In this document: positions 7,948 through 15,767 of the stretch, piece by piece
Numbering within the stretch: position 1 is the stretch's first letter
Layout of the letters: each line of letters begins with the position of its first letter
Assembly (NCBI GenBank): GCA_013152475.1
Contig: JAADGH010000202.1
Span: 17,281 to 81,280, forward strand
Direction of reading: 5' to 3'
DNA length: 64,000 nucleotides
DNA from: Planctomycetota bacterium
GTDB taxonomy: Bacteria > Planctomycetota > Brocadiia > JAADGH01
The notes under the pieces: generated by a model
The model's input: the letters and a program-made list of their open reading frames with translations, nothing else
The model's database searches: none
Told to the model about the DNA's origin: nothing
Made by a program: the position numbers and the translations under genes

Positions 7948-9597
7948 ATGAGTATGTTTTGTTATCAGTGTGAGCAGACGGCGAAGGGCAGCGGCTGCAC
8001 GGTCCATGGCGTATGCGGCAAGGACCCGGAGGTGGCGAGGTTGCAGGACTGCTTGGTTCATGCGGCGAAGGGGATCGGGATGTTTGCCCATCGCGCGCGT
8101 CAACTCGGCGTGAAGGACGGCGAGATCGATATCTTCATACCGGAAGCCTTGTTCTCGACATTGACGAATGTGGATTTCGATCCGGACCGCCTGGAGCAGT
8201 TGATCCGAAAGGCTGCCGAGCACCGAGACAGGGCGAAGGGCCTTTATGAGGAGGCGTGCAAGAAGGCCGGTCGCGAGCCGGAGACACTCGAAGGTCCTGC
8301 CGCGTGGCAGCCCGCCCCAGACCGGGACGGTCTTGTGAAACAAGGGGAGGAGAACGGCGTCGACCGGCGCAAAGAGAAACTCGGTGACGACATTGCTGGT
8401 CTGCAGGAGCTCATCATGTATGGCCTGAAGGGCATGGCCGCTTATGCCGATCATGCACAAATCCTCGGCAAGGAGGATGACGCTGTCTATGCCTTCTTCC
8501 ACGAGATTCTGGATTACCTTGCCGGGGAACCCGCCGACGCCAACGACCTGCTCGGCAAGGCCCTGAAGGTGGGCGAGGTGAACCTGAAAGTCATGGAGAT
8601 GCTGGACGCGGCGAACACCGATGCCTATGGCCACCCCGAGCCGACGCCGGTTCGCGTGGAACCGGTCAAGGGCAAGGCCATCGTCATTTCTGGCCATGAT
8701 CTGAAGGACCTGGAAGAGCTCCTGAAGCAGACCGAGGGCAAGGGGATCAACGTCTATACGCACGGCGAAATGCTTCCGGCCCTCGCCTATCCCAAGCTTA
8801 AGCAGTACAAGCACTTAGTGGGCAACTACGGCAGCGCGTGGCAGAACCAGGGGAAGGAATTCGACGCGTTTCCCGGGGCCATTCTCATGACGACCAACTG
8901 CATCCAGAAACCGAGAAGCGGTTACAAGGACCGCATCTTCACCTGCGGCCTTGTGGCGTGGCCGGGCGTGACGCACATCAGCAACCGGGACTTCACGCCC
9001 GTTATCGAGGCGGCCTTGGCTGCCGACGGGTTCGCCGAGGACGGGCCGGACAAGACCATCCTGGTCGGCTTTGCACGCAACACGGTGATGAGCGTGGCGG
9101 ACAAGGTGATCGAGGCCGTAAAAAGCGGCGCCATCAAGCACTTCTTCCTCATCGGCGGGTGCGACGGAGCGAAGCCCGGGCGCAACTACTACACGGAGCT
9201 TGCCCAGGCCGTCCCCGACGACTGCGTGATCCTGACGCTGGGCTGCGGGAAGTATCGGTTCAACAAGCTGGACTTCGGCGACATCGGCGGCATCCCGCGC
9301 CTGCTGGACGTGGGCCAGTGCAACGACGCGTACTCGGCGATCCAGATCGCAGTGGCGTTGGCGAAGGCCTTCGACTGCGGGGTGAACGACCTGCCGCTGT
9401 CGATGATTCTGTCCTGGTATGAACAGAAGGCTTGTTGTATCCTACTTACGCTCTTGCACCTGGGGATCAAGAACATGCGCCTCGGCCCGAGTCTGCCGGC
9501 CTTTGTGACGCCGGCCGCGCTGAACATTCTGGTGGAGAAGTTCAACATCGCCCCCATCTCAACACCCGAGGAAGACCTCAAGGCATGCCTGAGCTGA
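7948..9597 (+). CDS. hcp: Hydroxylamine reductase / hybrid cluster protein Hcp
   Basis: Hcp carries a [4Fe-4S] cluster and the hybrid 4Fe-2O-2S cluster. It reduces hydroxylamine to ammonia in vitro and is a high-affinity NO reductase in E. coli. The protein is 549 residues, normal length. The N-terminal C5-x2-C8-x8-C17-x5-C23 pattern is the class typical of anaerobes such as Desulfovibrio. The hybrid-cluster ligands are visible in GHDLKDLEE, THGEMLPA, TTNCI, GGCDGAKPGR, TLGCGKYRFN, DVGQCNDAYS and WYEQKACCILL. A strong AAGGAGG site lies 7 nt upstream of the ATG. It ends the tight part of the operon headed by the Rrf2 gene. Confidence 0.96.
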   Translation: MSMFCYQCEQTAKGSGCTVHGVCGKDPEVARLQDCLVHAAKGIGMFAHRARQLGVKDGEIDIFIPEALFSTLTNVDFDPDRLEQLIRKAAEHRDRAKGLYEEACKKAGREPETLEGPAAWQPAPDRDGLVKQGEENGVDRRKEKLGDDIAGLQELIMYGLKGMAAYADHAQILGKEDDAVYAFFHEILDYLAGEPADANDLLGKALKVGEVNLKVMEMLDAANTDAYGHPEPTPVRVEPVKGKAIVISGHDLKDLEELLKQTEGKGINVYTHGEMLPALAYPKLKQYKHLVGNYGSAWQNQGKEFDAFPGAILMTTNCIQKPRSGYKDRIFTCGLVAWPGVTHISNRDFTPVIEAALAADGFAEDGPDKTILVGFARNTVMSVADKVIEAVKSGAIKHFFLIGGCDGAKPGRNYYTELAQAVPDDCVILTLGCGKYRFNKLDFGDIGGIPRLLDVGQCNDAYSAIQIAVALAKAFDCGVNDLPLSMILSWYEQKACCILLTLLHLGIKNMRLGPSLPAFVTPAALNILVEKFNIAPISTPEEDLKACLS

Positions 9598-9733
9598 AAG
9601 CGCAGGCGGTTATCCGGATGAACGGAGCGGGGTCAGGGGAGCGGATTGCCGATGTTATGGACAGGGCCGCAGCCAATGTGATAGATTATTTGTCACAAGG
9701 ACACGGAGTAAAGCGGACCGAAAGGTATGCAAG

Positions 9734-10783
9734 ATGGCGGAAAAGCGGTTTCTGGAGCAGATCGGCGAGCCGCGATGCCGGACCACGGCGATGGGCATCC
9801 TGCCCCACCAGGACATCACAACCGCCCTCGAACTGGCCCTGTCACTGGACATCCCATTCTGGCCCCAGCTTCCGAAGCTTCGATTCGAAGAGGACATGTA
9901 CGCCCAGGCGTGCGACGGCCTTCCCGGCTTCATCGTGGATCGGGAGGGGAAAACGATTCGGTTTGCCCCGGAACAATTTATGACCGAGCTCGATCAATAC
10001 GCGGCGCGCTCCGGCGAGCTTTCTCATGTGGGATTGTCCGCGGAGTCAAGCGTGGTGTTCGATAAATTTCTCGGGCAGGACATCGGTTCGGCGTGGGCGA
10101 TTCGCGGCCAGATCATTGGGCCGGTGAGTTTTGGTCTGAAGGTGACCGATCCGGACAAGAAGCCGGTTATCTATGATGAAAATGTGCGCGGCATTCTCTT
10201 CGACGCCTTCCAGCGCAAGGCGAACTGGCAGTTCGAGCAGTTGTCGAAGCGGAATCCCCGGTCCTTCGTGTGGTTCGACGAGCCGGGGCTGGAGATGTTG
10301 TGGATGAGCATGACGGGGTATACCGAGCAGCAGGCGAAGGCCGATCTCGGCGCGGCGCTGGGGCAGGTCGAAGGGCCGCGCGGAATTCATCTCTGCGGAA
10401 AACCGGACTGGGATTTCCTCCTGGATGCCCCCATCGATGTGCTGTCCATGGACGCCTACAGCCACGGTGCGGTGCTTGCCGTCTACGAGAGGACCGGTGA
10501 GTTTATCCGGGAGGGCGGTGTCATTGGCTGGGGGATCGTTCCTACCCATCAGGATATCCTGATGGATGAGACCGTCGAATCGCTGAAGGAGAAGTTGCTT
10601 GGGCAGTGGGCCAGACTCGCAAAGCAGGGCCTCGACGAGGAACAGATCGCCCGGCAGGCGATCCTGGCCCCGGCAACATGCTACCTCACCAACCCCGACA
10701 AGACGGAATCGGTGGAGCGTGCCTTCTCGATATTGACCTCACTTTCTTCTGTGGTGAGGGAGGAATTTGGATTCGCTGACTGA
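9734..10783 (+). CDS. MetE/UROD-superfamily methyltransferase-like protein
   Basis: A 349-residue TIM-barrel protein resembling the catalytic half of cobalamin-independent methionine synthase and related corrinoid methyltransferases. The start matches family style (GxPRCRTTAMGILPHQD). The zinc-site pattern is present: H219-L-C221 (GIHLCGKPDW) plus C316 (APATCYLT), equivalent to the HxC and C-terminal Cys of MetE. The N-terminal MetE half is missing, as in archaeal core enzymes. A methyl-transfer role is likely, the substrate unknown. It lies 136 bp after hcp in the same direction and may or may not share its transcript. Confidence 0.75.
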   Translation: MAEKRFLEQIGEPRCRTTAMGILPHQDITTALELALSLDIPFWPQLPKLRFEEDMYAQACDGLPGFIVDREGKTIRFAPEQFMTELDQYAARSGELSHVGLSAESSVVFDKFLGQDIGSAWAIRGQIIGPVSFGLKVTDPDKKPVIYDENVRGILFDAFQRKANWQFEQLSKRNPRSFVWFDEPGLEMLWMSMTGYTEQQAKADLGAALGQVEGPRGIHLCGKPDWDFLLDAPIDVLSMDAYSHGAVLAVYERTGEFIREGGVIGWGIVPTHQDILMDETVESLKEKLLGQWARLAKQGLDEEQIARQAILAPATCYLTNPDKTESVERAFSILTSLSSVVREEFGFAD

Positions 10784-10965
10784 GACTGAGGGCCCATGTC
10801 TTGGGCGTACTATGCCGAAGATTTTCAGTACTATCCCCAGAATACGGACGGGATCAAGCGTAACCACTGTCGGTCATTTGGGTTGCAAAAACTTAGCTTG
10901 CAGGACCCACGCCCTGTCATCTCTGAAAGCGCGCCGTATGTCAAGTGGTGGTATGGGATTTTGCC

Positions 10966-10993
10966 TTGACACGGGCTTGAAAACCGCCATAGT
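10966..10993 (+). promoter_or_regulatory. Possible promoter of the cytochrome pair
   Basis: TTGACA at 10966-10971, a 16-nt spacer and CATAGT (4 of 6 matches) at 10988-10993, upstream of the tetraheme cytochrome gene. It would make the cytochrome genes partly independent of the hcp promoter. Confidence 0.45.
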
Positions 10994-11053
10994 GGCGCCA
11001 CAAGAGAGACATGGCGCAGTCTGTTGATCGTGCCGAGTCGGGGGTCGGGAAGG

Positions 11054-11647
11054 ATGGAGGTGGCGACCCTGTTGCGCCGATTGCTGAGGGAGATACCAAA
11101 CCGTCTGCGCCGCCGTTGGCGACTGCTCATGTGCCTCGTGGCGGGGATTGCCTGTGGCGCGGCGGGGTTGTATGCGTTCGATTACGCCATGCTCGCCACG
11201 TCCACGCCGGGCTTTTGTGTCAGTTGTCATGAGATGGAGCATGCCTACGAAACATGGCGCATGTCGTCCCACGTGAGCAACGCTCGAGGCGTCGTTGCCG
11301 GGTGTGCGGACTGTCACCTGCCCGATCCGAGTCAGAAGATACGGTTCTACTCCAGCAAGGCCTACCATGGGACAAAGGACATTCTCGGTCACCTCGGCAT
11401 GGCCGCATTCGGGTGGGAGTACGATCGAGAACACAGCCGCGCTGTGGCGCGGAAGGAGATGACGAACGACCGCTGTCAGAAGTGCCACCAGGAGCTGATT
11501 GCTCCGGGCATGTCTTCCGGCGCCATGTTGGCCCATCGTTCGACGCTGTATCCGCGGAAGGGCTATGAAAAGTCGTGTCTGCAGTGCCACGAGAACCTTG
11601 TGCACAGGCCGGCCGCGCTGTTCGCCGGAAAGACGGACCCTCTGTAG
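11054..11647 (+). CDS. NapC/NrfH-like tetraheme quinol dehydrogenase
   Basis: A membrane-anchored cytochrome of about 197 residues that should take electrons from quinol and pass them to a periplasmic reductase. After a basic N-terminus, one transmembrane helix (LLMCLVAGIACGAAGLYAF) anchors it. Four CxxCH sites follow (CVSCH, CADCH, CQKCH, CLQCH), the count found in NapC/NirT/NrfH proteins, and TPGFCVSCHEME is typical of the first heme. ATG 11054 is my choice; TTG 11024 is an in-frame alternative and the start is not certain. The next gene, 11 nt downstream, encodes its likely partner. Confidence 0.88.
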   Translation: MEVATLLRRLLREIPNRLRRRWRLLMCLVAGIACGAAGLYAFDYAMLATSTPGFCVSCHEMEHAYETWRMSSHVSNARGVVAGCADCHLPDPSQKIRFYSSKAYHGTKDILGHLGMAAFGWEYDREHSRAVARKEMTNDRCQKCHQELIAPGMSSGAMLAHRSTLYPRKGYEKSCLQCHENLVHRPAALFAGKTDPL

Positions 11648-11658
11648 GGAGAGACCCC

Positions 11659-13011
11659 ATGCGCTCGATTGTGTTCGGAATGCCGATTGTGTCCTTGTGT
11701 TTTGCCCTCGTTGTTAACGCCCAGGAGGCGGTCAACTATCCGAAGCGCCGGCAGTATCAGTTGGACAGGGCCATATCCAAGGACGCCAAGGAATGTCTTG
11801 ACTGCCATCGGAAGGAACACCCGGGACTGTTCGAGGACTGGGCCGCCAGCCAGCATGCGAAGACGAACATCACCTGCATCGACTGCCACGGCGCCGACAA
11901 GGCGGACCGGGACATCAGCCAGGGGCACTTTGAGCACGACAAGACGGCGATTGCCGGGGTCGTAACGCCGAAGGACTGCTCGCGCTGCCACCCCGACGAG
12001 GCGAAGGAGTACGCCCGCAGCAAGCACGCCAACACCCTCGGGATCGTGTGGAAGATCGATCCGTGGATGCAGCAGGGTATGAATAACGAGACGGAGCGAA
12101 TCAGCGGTTGCTATACCTGTCACGGCAGTGTGATCGAGATAAAAAACGGCGACATCGATCCGAAGACCTGGCCGAACGTGGGGGTGGGCCGCATGAACCC
12201 CGACGGGAGCAAAGGAAGCTGTACAAGCTGCCACACGCGCCACCGCTTCAGTCTGGCCGAGGCCCGCAAGCCCGAAGCCTGCGGGCAGTGCCACCTCGGA
12301 CCCGACCACCCGCAGGAGGAGATCTACAACGAGTCCAAGCATGGGGCGCTGACCAGCGCCTACCGGCATGGATACAACTGGGACGCCGCGCCGGGCTGCT
12401 GGACGCCGGGCGTGGACTATCGTGCGCCGTCGTGCGCCGCCTGCCACATGTCTGGCTCGGGCAAGGTGCAGACCACGCACGACGTGACAGAGCGCATATC
12501 CTGGGAGCTGCAGGCCCCCTTGACGATTCGGCCGGAGGAGTTCAAACCCTTCCCCGCCAAGACCAACTGGAAGACCGAACGGTCGAAGATGCAGGACGTC
12601 TGCCGGCAGTGCCACTCGAAGCGTTGGATCGAGAGCCACTTCTTACAGCTCGACAACGTGGTGCAGAACTACAACGAAGAATATTTCAAGCCGGCAAAGA
12701 AGATGCTGGATGAGCTGTACGCAAAAAAGCTGCTCACCAAGACCCCGATGTTTGACGATGAGTTCGAGTTCGAGTATTATGAACTGTGGCACTACGAAGG
12801 CCGGCGGGCCCGGATGGGCGCGGCGATGATGGCCCCCGACTACACCTGGTGGCACGGGTTCTACGAGCTCAAGAAGCAGCTCGTGAAGCTGCAGGAGCTG
12901 AGAGAGCAGCTCATTGAGACGGGCCGGCCGATTCGCGCCAAGAACTTCCCCGGCAGGTGCACAGCCACGACGCCCCCATGGCGCAAAGGGGGCGGCGCAT
13001 CGCATAAGTAG
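11659..13011 (+). CDS. Octaheme HAO-like cytochrome c
   Basis: A periplasmic multiheme protein of 450 residues with a signal peptide ending near VVNA-QE. Eight CxxCH sites start at residues 46, 73, 107, 151, 188, 208, 259 and 315. Signatures of the hydroxylamine-oxidoreductase family are clear: CGQCH-x-GPDHPQ, ESKHG, PGVDYRAPSCAACHMSG and DYTWWHGFYE. No nrfA-type CxxCK site is present, so it is not NrfA. Pairing with a NapC-like quinol dehydrogenase resembles the haoA systems of Campylobacterota, where the enzyme is proposed to reduce nitrite. Whether the heme-crosslinking tyrosine of true hydroxylamine oxidases is present needs an alignment. Direction of reaction is therefore inferred from context as reductive. 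Confidence 0.9.
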   Translation: MRSIVFGMPIVSLCFALVVNAQEAVNYPKRRQYQLDRAISKDAKECLDCHRKEHPGLFEDWAASQHAKTNITCIDCHGADKADRDISQGHFEHDKTAIAGVVTPKDCSRCHPDEAKEYARSKHANTLGIVWKIDPWMQQGMNNETERISGCYTCHGSVIEIKNGDIDPKTWPNVGVGRMNPDGSKGSCTSCHTRHRFSLAEARKPEACGQCHLGPDHPQEEIYNESKHGALTSAYRHGYNWDAAPGCWTPGVDYRAPSCAACHMSGSGKVQTTHDVTERISWELQAPLTIRPEEFKPFPAKTNWKTERSKMQDVCRQCHSKRWIESHFLQLDNVVQNYNEEYFKPAKKMLDELYAKKLLTKTPMFDDEFEFEYYELWHYEGRRARMGAAMMAPDYTWWHGFYELKKQLVKLQELREQLIETGRPIRAKNFPGRCTATTPPWRKGGGASHK

Positions 13012-13029
13012 TTCCTGTTGTGGAAAGAT

Positions 13030-13051
13030 ACGCTCAAACTTGTTTGAGCGT
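13030..13051. repeat. 22-bp perfect palindrome, copy 1
   Basis: ACGCTCAAAC, TT, GTTTGAGCGT: a perfect 10-bp inverted repeat 18 nt after the octaheme gene stop. An identical copy lies at 45770-45791, also just downstream of a stop codon. On the minus strand this copy continues with ATC after GCGT, as the other copy does on the plus strand. No T-run follows, so it is not a classical terminator. Confidence 0.85.
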
Positions 13052-13114
13052 GCTGGGCAAACGCACCATCCGCAACAGAAACCAAGTAGGATGAATCTTG
13101 GTCAATTGCCCGAA

Positions 13115-13127
13115 GCCGATATTCGGC
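13115..13127. promoter_or_regulatory. Short palindrome upstream of second Rrf2 gene
   Basis: GCCGA, TAT, TCGGC forms a perfect small inverted repeat 26 nt before the ATG of the second Rrf2 gene. It could be an operator or simple structure in the leader. No convincing promoter hexamers accompany it. Confidence 0.35.
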
Positions 13128-13153
13128 CTCCCCGTAAGGAGTATCAGCCAGCC

Positions 13154-13585
13154 ATGTCCAGCGTGTTCAGAATATCCGAAGCGGCGTCTCTGGCCCTTCA
13201 TAGCATGGTCATCCTCGCAAAGAACCGGAACCGGCTGGTGACGACCGGGGAGATAGCCAAGACGCTCCACGCGTCGCGCGCCCACCTGAACAAGGTGTTC
13301 CAATGGCTCAGCAGGACCGGCCTCGTGAAATCGACGCGGGGCAGGCAGGGCGGCTTCGAATTGGGCAAGAGGCCCAAAGACATCTCGCTCTTGAACGTGT
13401 ACGAAGCCATCGAGGGGAAGCTGGTACCCACCAAGTGCCTCCTCGACAAGCCGATCTGCGGCGGCAACTGCATCCTGGGCGGCATGATCGAGAGGGTGAA
13501 CCGGGACGTCCGCACACACCTGGCGGAAACGCGCCTCTCGGAGTTTACCGAGGCCCCACCGACCGGGAAGGGCGCGGGCGTCTGA
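13154..13585 (+). CDS. Rrf2-family regulator, second paralogue
   Basis: A 143-residue Rrf2 repressor, the same length as the one at 5338 and clearly homologous through the N-terminal winged helix (FRISEAASLALHSM; LHASRAHLNKVFQWLSRTGLV). Cysteines C95, C102 and C106 again suit an iron-sulfur cluster, but the last spacing is one residue shorter than in the first paralogue, so ligand or signal specificity may differ. I chose ATG 13154 because AAGGAG lies 12 nt upstream and the paralogues align from this point. It sits 142 bp after the octaheme gene and is the last gene of the nitrogen cluster, so the two regulators bracket the locus. Confidence 0.88.
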   Translation: MSSVFRISEAASLALHSMVILAKNRNRLVTTGEIAKTLHASRAHLNKVFQWLSRTGLVKSTRGRQGGFELGKRPKDISLLNVYEAIEGKLVPTKCLLDKPICGGNCILGGMIERVNRDVRTHLAETRLSEFTEAPPTGKGAGV

Positions 13586-13803
13586 GTTTGGGGCGCTCGT
13601 GCGGGTCCCTGTTCTTGCCTTGGCGTACAATGCGCGGGGGGCCGCCATTGCCTTCTTCCATTCTATGTTGCGTCGGGGAACCGGGCGCAGTCCCCTGGCC
13701 TTCCACCAAAATGTGGACCGAAATGCGGCAGGCCGCCAGGTCATTAAGCATATGGGAAAAGGGCTGTTTTACGGAGCGAGATATGCTTGGCTGCCAGGCT
13801 TGA

Positions 13804-15753
13804 CTATGGCACACCGATGTAGACGAAATTGCCCACGGTACCGGTGATGAGGTCGATGCAGATCCAGAAGGCGCCGCACATGAGCTGGCCGAGGATCATG
13901 CCGAGGAAGAGGGGCTTCATCCGCTGGTAGAGGCCCTGCCCGCCGAAGCCCAGGATGGACAGCTTGAGCAGCCAGCCGACGAACACGCCGAACCACGCCC
14001 AGCCCATGACCCACGCATCGCCGATGCAGTAACCCACATAATGGACGGGCCACCACATGACGCGATTACGAAGAAAGATCAGCCCCAACATGACGGCTGC
14101 GCCGATGCCGGTGTGGAGCCACCGCTCGAGGATCATCTGCTTGCCCACGGGGTACTTGAGTTTGTCCACGACGAACCGGAAGGCGATGGTCGGCACGCCG
14201 AACTGTCGCATGTTGGCCCCGCCGTAGGTATAGTTCAGAAGGAGTGTGATCCAGATCGCCCCGGCCAGGCCGGCGATGATGGCGACGATCATGGCCCAGA
14301 ACAGCGGCCGGCGGCGGGCCTCGGTGGAGTCGGACAGCTTCAAGCCGTTCATCGCCGAGGTCATGACGGAGGTCCGCATCTCGGCGGCATAGCTATAGGT
14401 AAAGCCCAGGCTGGTGATGCCGGACGGTGTCAGGGCCTCGGTGCCGATGGCATAGACGGTAAAGGGCTGGGGGATCATCTGCGCGGCAGTGAAGCCGACC
14501 CCGCCCTGGGCGACGATGCGGGTGAGGGCGAAAAAGATGCCGAAGGACCCGAGGTAGAACACAACCGCCCCGAGGAGAGGCATGCCCGAGGCAATGAACC
14601 AGCCGAGGCAGTAGATCGACGCGAGGATGAAGGTGAGGACCGCCGCGCGGTAGGAGAGGATCTCCTGCGAGTCGTCGATGGCCGGATCGCCTTTTACGGC
14701 CTTTCGGAGCACGTTGCGGATATGCCCCCGGGCCGACCAGAGCGCGAAGACCACCAGGACGATCATGGCGCCCATGCCTTGATGGGAGGTGGCGGCCGAG
14801 CTGCCGGTGAGGGGGTCGCGATGGCCCTCCAGACGATAGCCGGTGACATTGAGGATGCCGGTCTCGATGCGGCTGAGGAGGTGGAAGACCCAGAAGCTGG
14901 CGGCGACATCAAGGTTGATGAAATAGGTGAGACCGACGATGGCGAAGTTCCAGAAGATCATGATGCGGGTGGTTCGGCGGAAGAGATAGAAGTAGCGCCG
15001 GAAGGTGAGATCGGGCACGGAGGGGAAGTAGTGGTTGAGGCCGTTGATGCTGACGATGGCGAAGGCGAAGGCGAAGGAGTACCATGTGAGGCGGTTGCGG
15101 AAGAGGGGGTTGACGATGTTCTCATCGTTGCCACGGAGCATTTCGAGTGCGGGCTGGACGATGGGGAAGGAGAGGCGCTCGTTCTCGACCCATTGCTTTC
15201 GCATGATGACCATCGCGGAGATCATGACGAGGTAGATGGCGATCATCTGGGCGATCCACCAGGAAAGAGGGATCGCCCACGCTCCCCAGGGGATGGACTC
15301 GCCGGCGGGCAGGCCCTCGTAGAACCATCGGGAGACATAGGGCGCCCTCGGCGCGAGCCAGGTGGGGATTTGGGGGATAAAAAGGTTCTCCCAGTTGTTT
15401 TCGGGGCTGGCGTAGTAGAAAGGCCGGGTGAGGATGTGGAACATGTTGGTGACCAGCCCCCAGGTGGGGATGGCCGAGGCGACGATCATCATAACATAGA
15501 TGAGGACCAGCTCGGCGGCGGAGAGGGCGTAGCGCGGGCAGATGAGCTTGAGGATCGGGTTCAGCATGACCACGAGGACGAAGAAGAGCATCACGGCCCC
15601 GGCGGTGATGTAGTCCGACGTCAGGCCGGCGTTTTTCAAGATGAGGACGCAGTAGGGACAGCCGACGTTCAGAAGGAACGAGAGCACGGCCCCGATGATC
15701 AACGAGCGCGGTGTGAAGCCCCGGCGGGGAGTAACGAAAAGCGCCTGTTCCAT
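13804..15753 (-). CDS. DUF6785-type polytopic membrane protein
   Basis: A 649-residue integral membrane protein with about 14-16 hydrophobic segments. It resembles the DUF6785/DUF6784 proteins common in Planctomycetota and related phyla, which have an oligopeptide-transporter-like look. Conserved-looking patches include AELVLIYVMMIVASAIPTWG, RFVVDKLKYP and the GDAWVMGWAWFGVF end region. The substrate is unknown. ATG 15753 gives a short cytoplasmic lead before the first helix; a longer in-frame start would overlap the branching-enzyme gene. It is the last gene of the alpha-glucan operon, 14 nt after the branching enzyme, so a role in sugar or oligosaccharide transport is possible but unproven. 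Confidence 0.75.
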   Translation of the reverse strand: MEQALFVTPRRGFTPRSLIIGAVLSFLLNVGCPYCVLILKNAGLTSDYITAGAVMLFFVLVVMLNPILKLICPRYALSAAELVLIYVMMIVASAIPTWGLVTNMFHILTRPFYYASPENNWENLFIPQIPTWLAPRAPYVSRWFYEGLPAGESIPWGAWAIPLSWWIAQMIAIYLVMISAMVIMRKQWVENERLSFPIVQPALEMLRGNDENIVNPLFRNRLTWYSFAFAFAIVSINGLNHYFPSVPDLTFRRYFYLFRRTTRIMIFWNFAIVGLTYFINLDVAASFWVFHLLSRIETGILNVTGYRLEGHRDPLTGSSAATSHQGMGAMIVLVVFALWSARGHIRNVLRKAVKGDPAIDDSQEILSYRAAVLTFILASIYCLGWFIASGMPLLGAVVFYLGSFGIFFALTRIVAQGGVGFTAAQMIPQPFTVYAIGTEALTPSGITSLGFTYSYAAEMRTSVMTSAMNGLKLSDSTEARRRPLFWAMIVAIIAGLAGAIWITLLLNYTYGGANMRQFGVPTIAFRFVVDKLKYPVGKQMILERWLHTGIGAAVMLGLIFLRNRVMWWPVHYVGYCIGDAWVMGWAWFGVFVGWLLKLSILGFGGQGLYQRMKPLFLGMILGQLMCGAFWICIDLITGTVGNFVYIGVP

Positions 15754-15767
15754 CGGCCCCCCCGAGG

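Noticed and set aside
11659-13011. Calling the octaheme protein NrfA nitrite reductase
   Set aside because: NrfA is a pentaheme protein, usually with a CxxCK catalytic site; this protein has eight CxxCH sites and HAO-type signatures.
13586-13803. Possible small gene between the second Rrf2 gene and the DUF6785 gene
   Set aside because: Short frames there have no ribosome-binding site or recognisable product and overlap the DUF6785 end.
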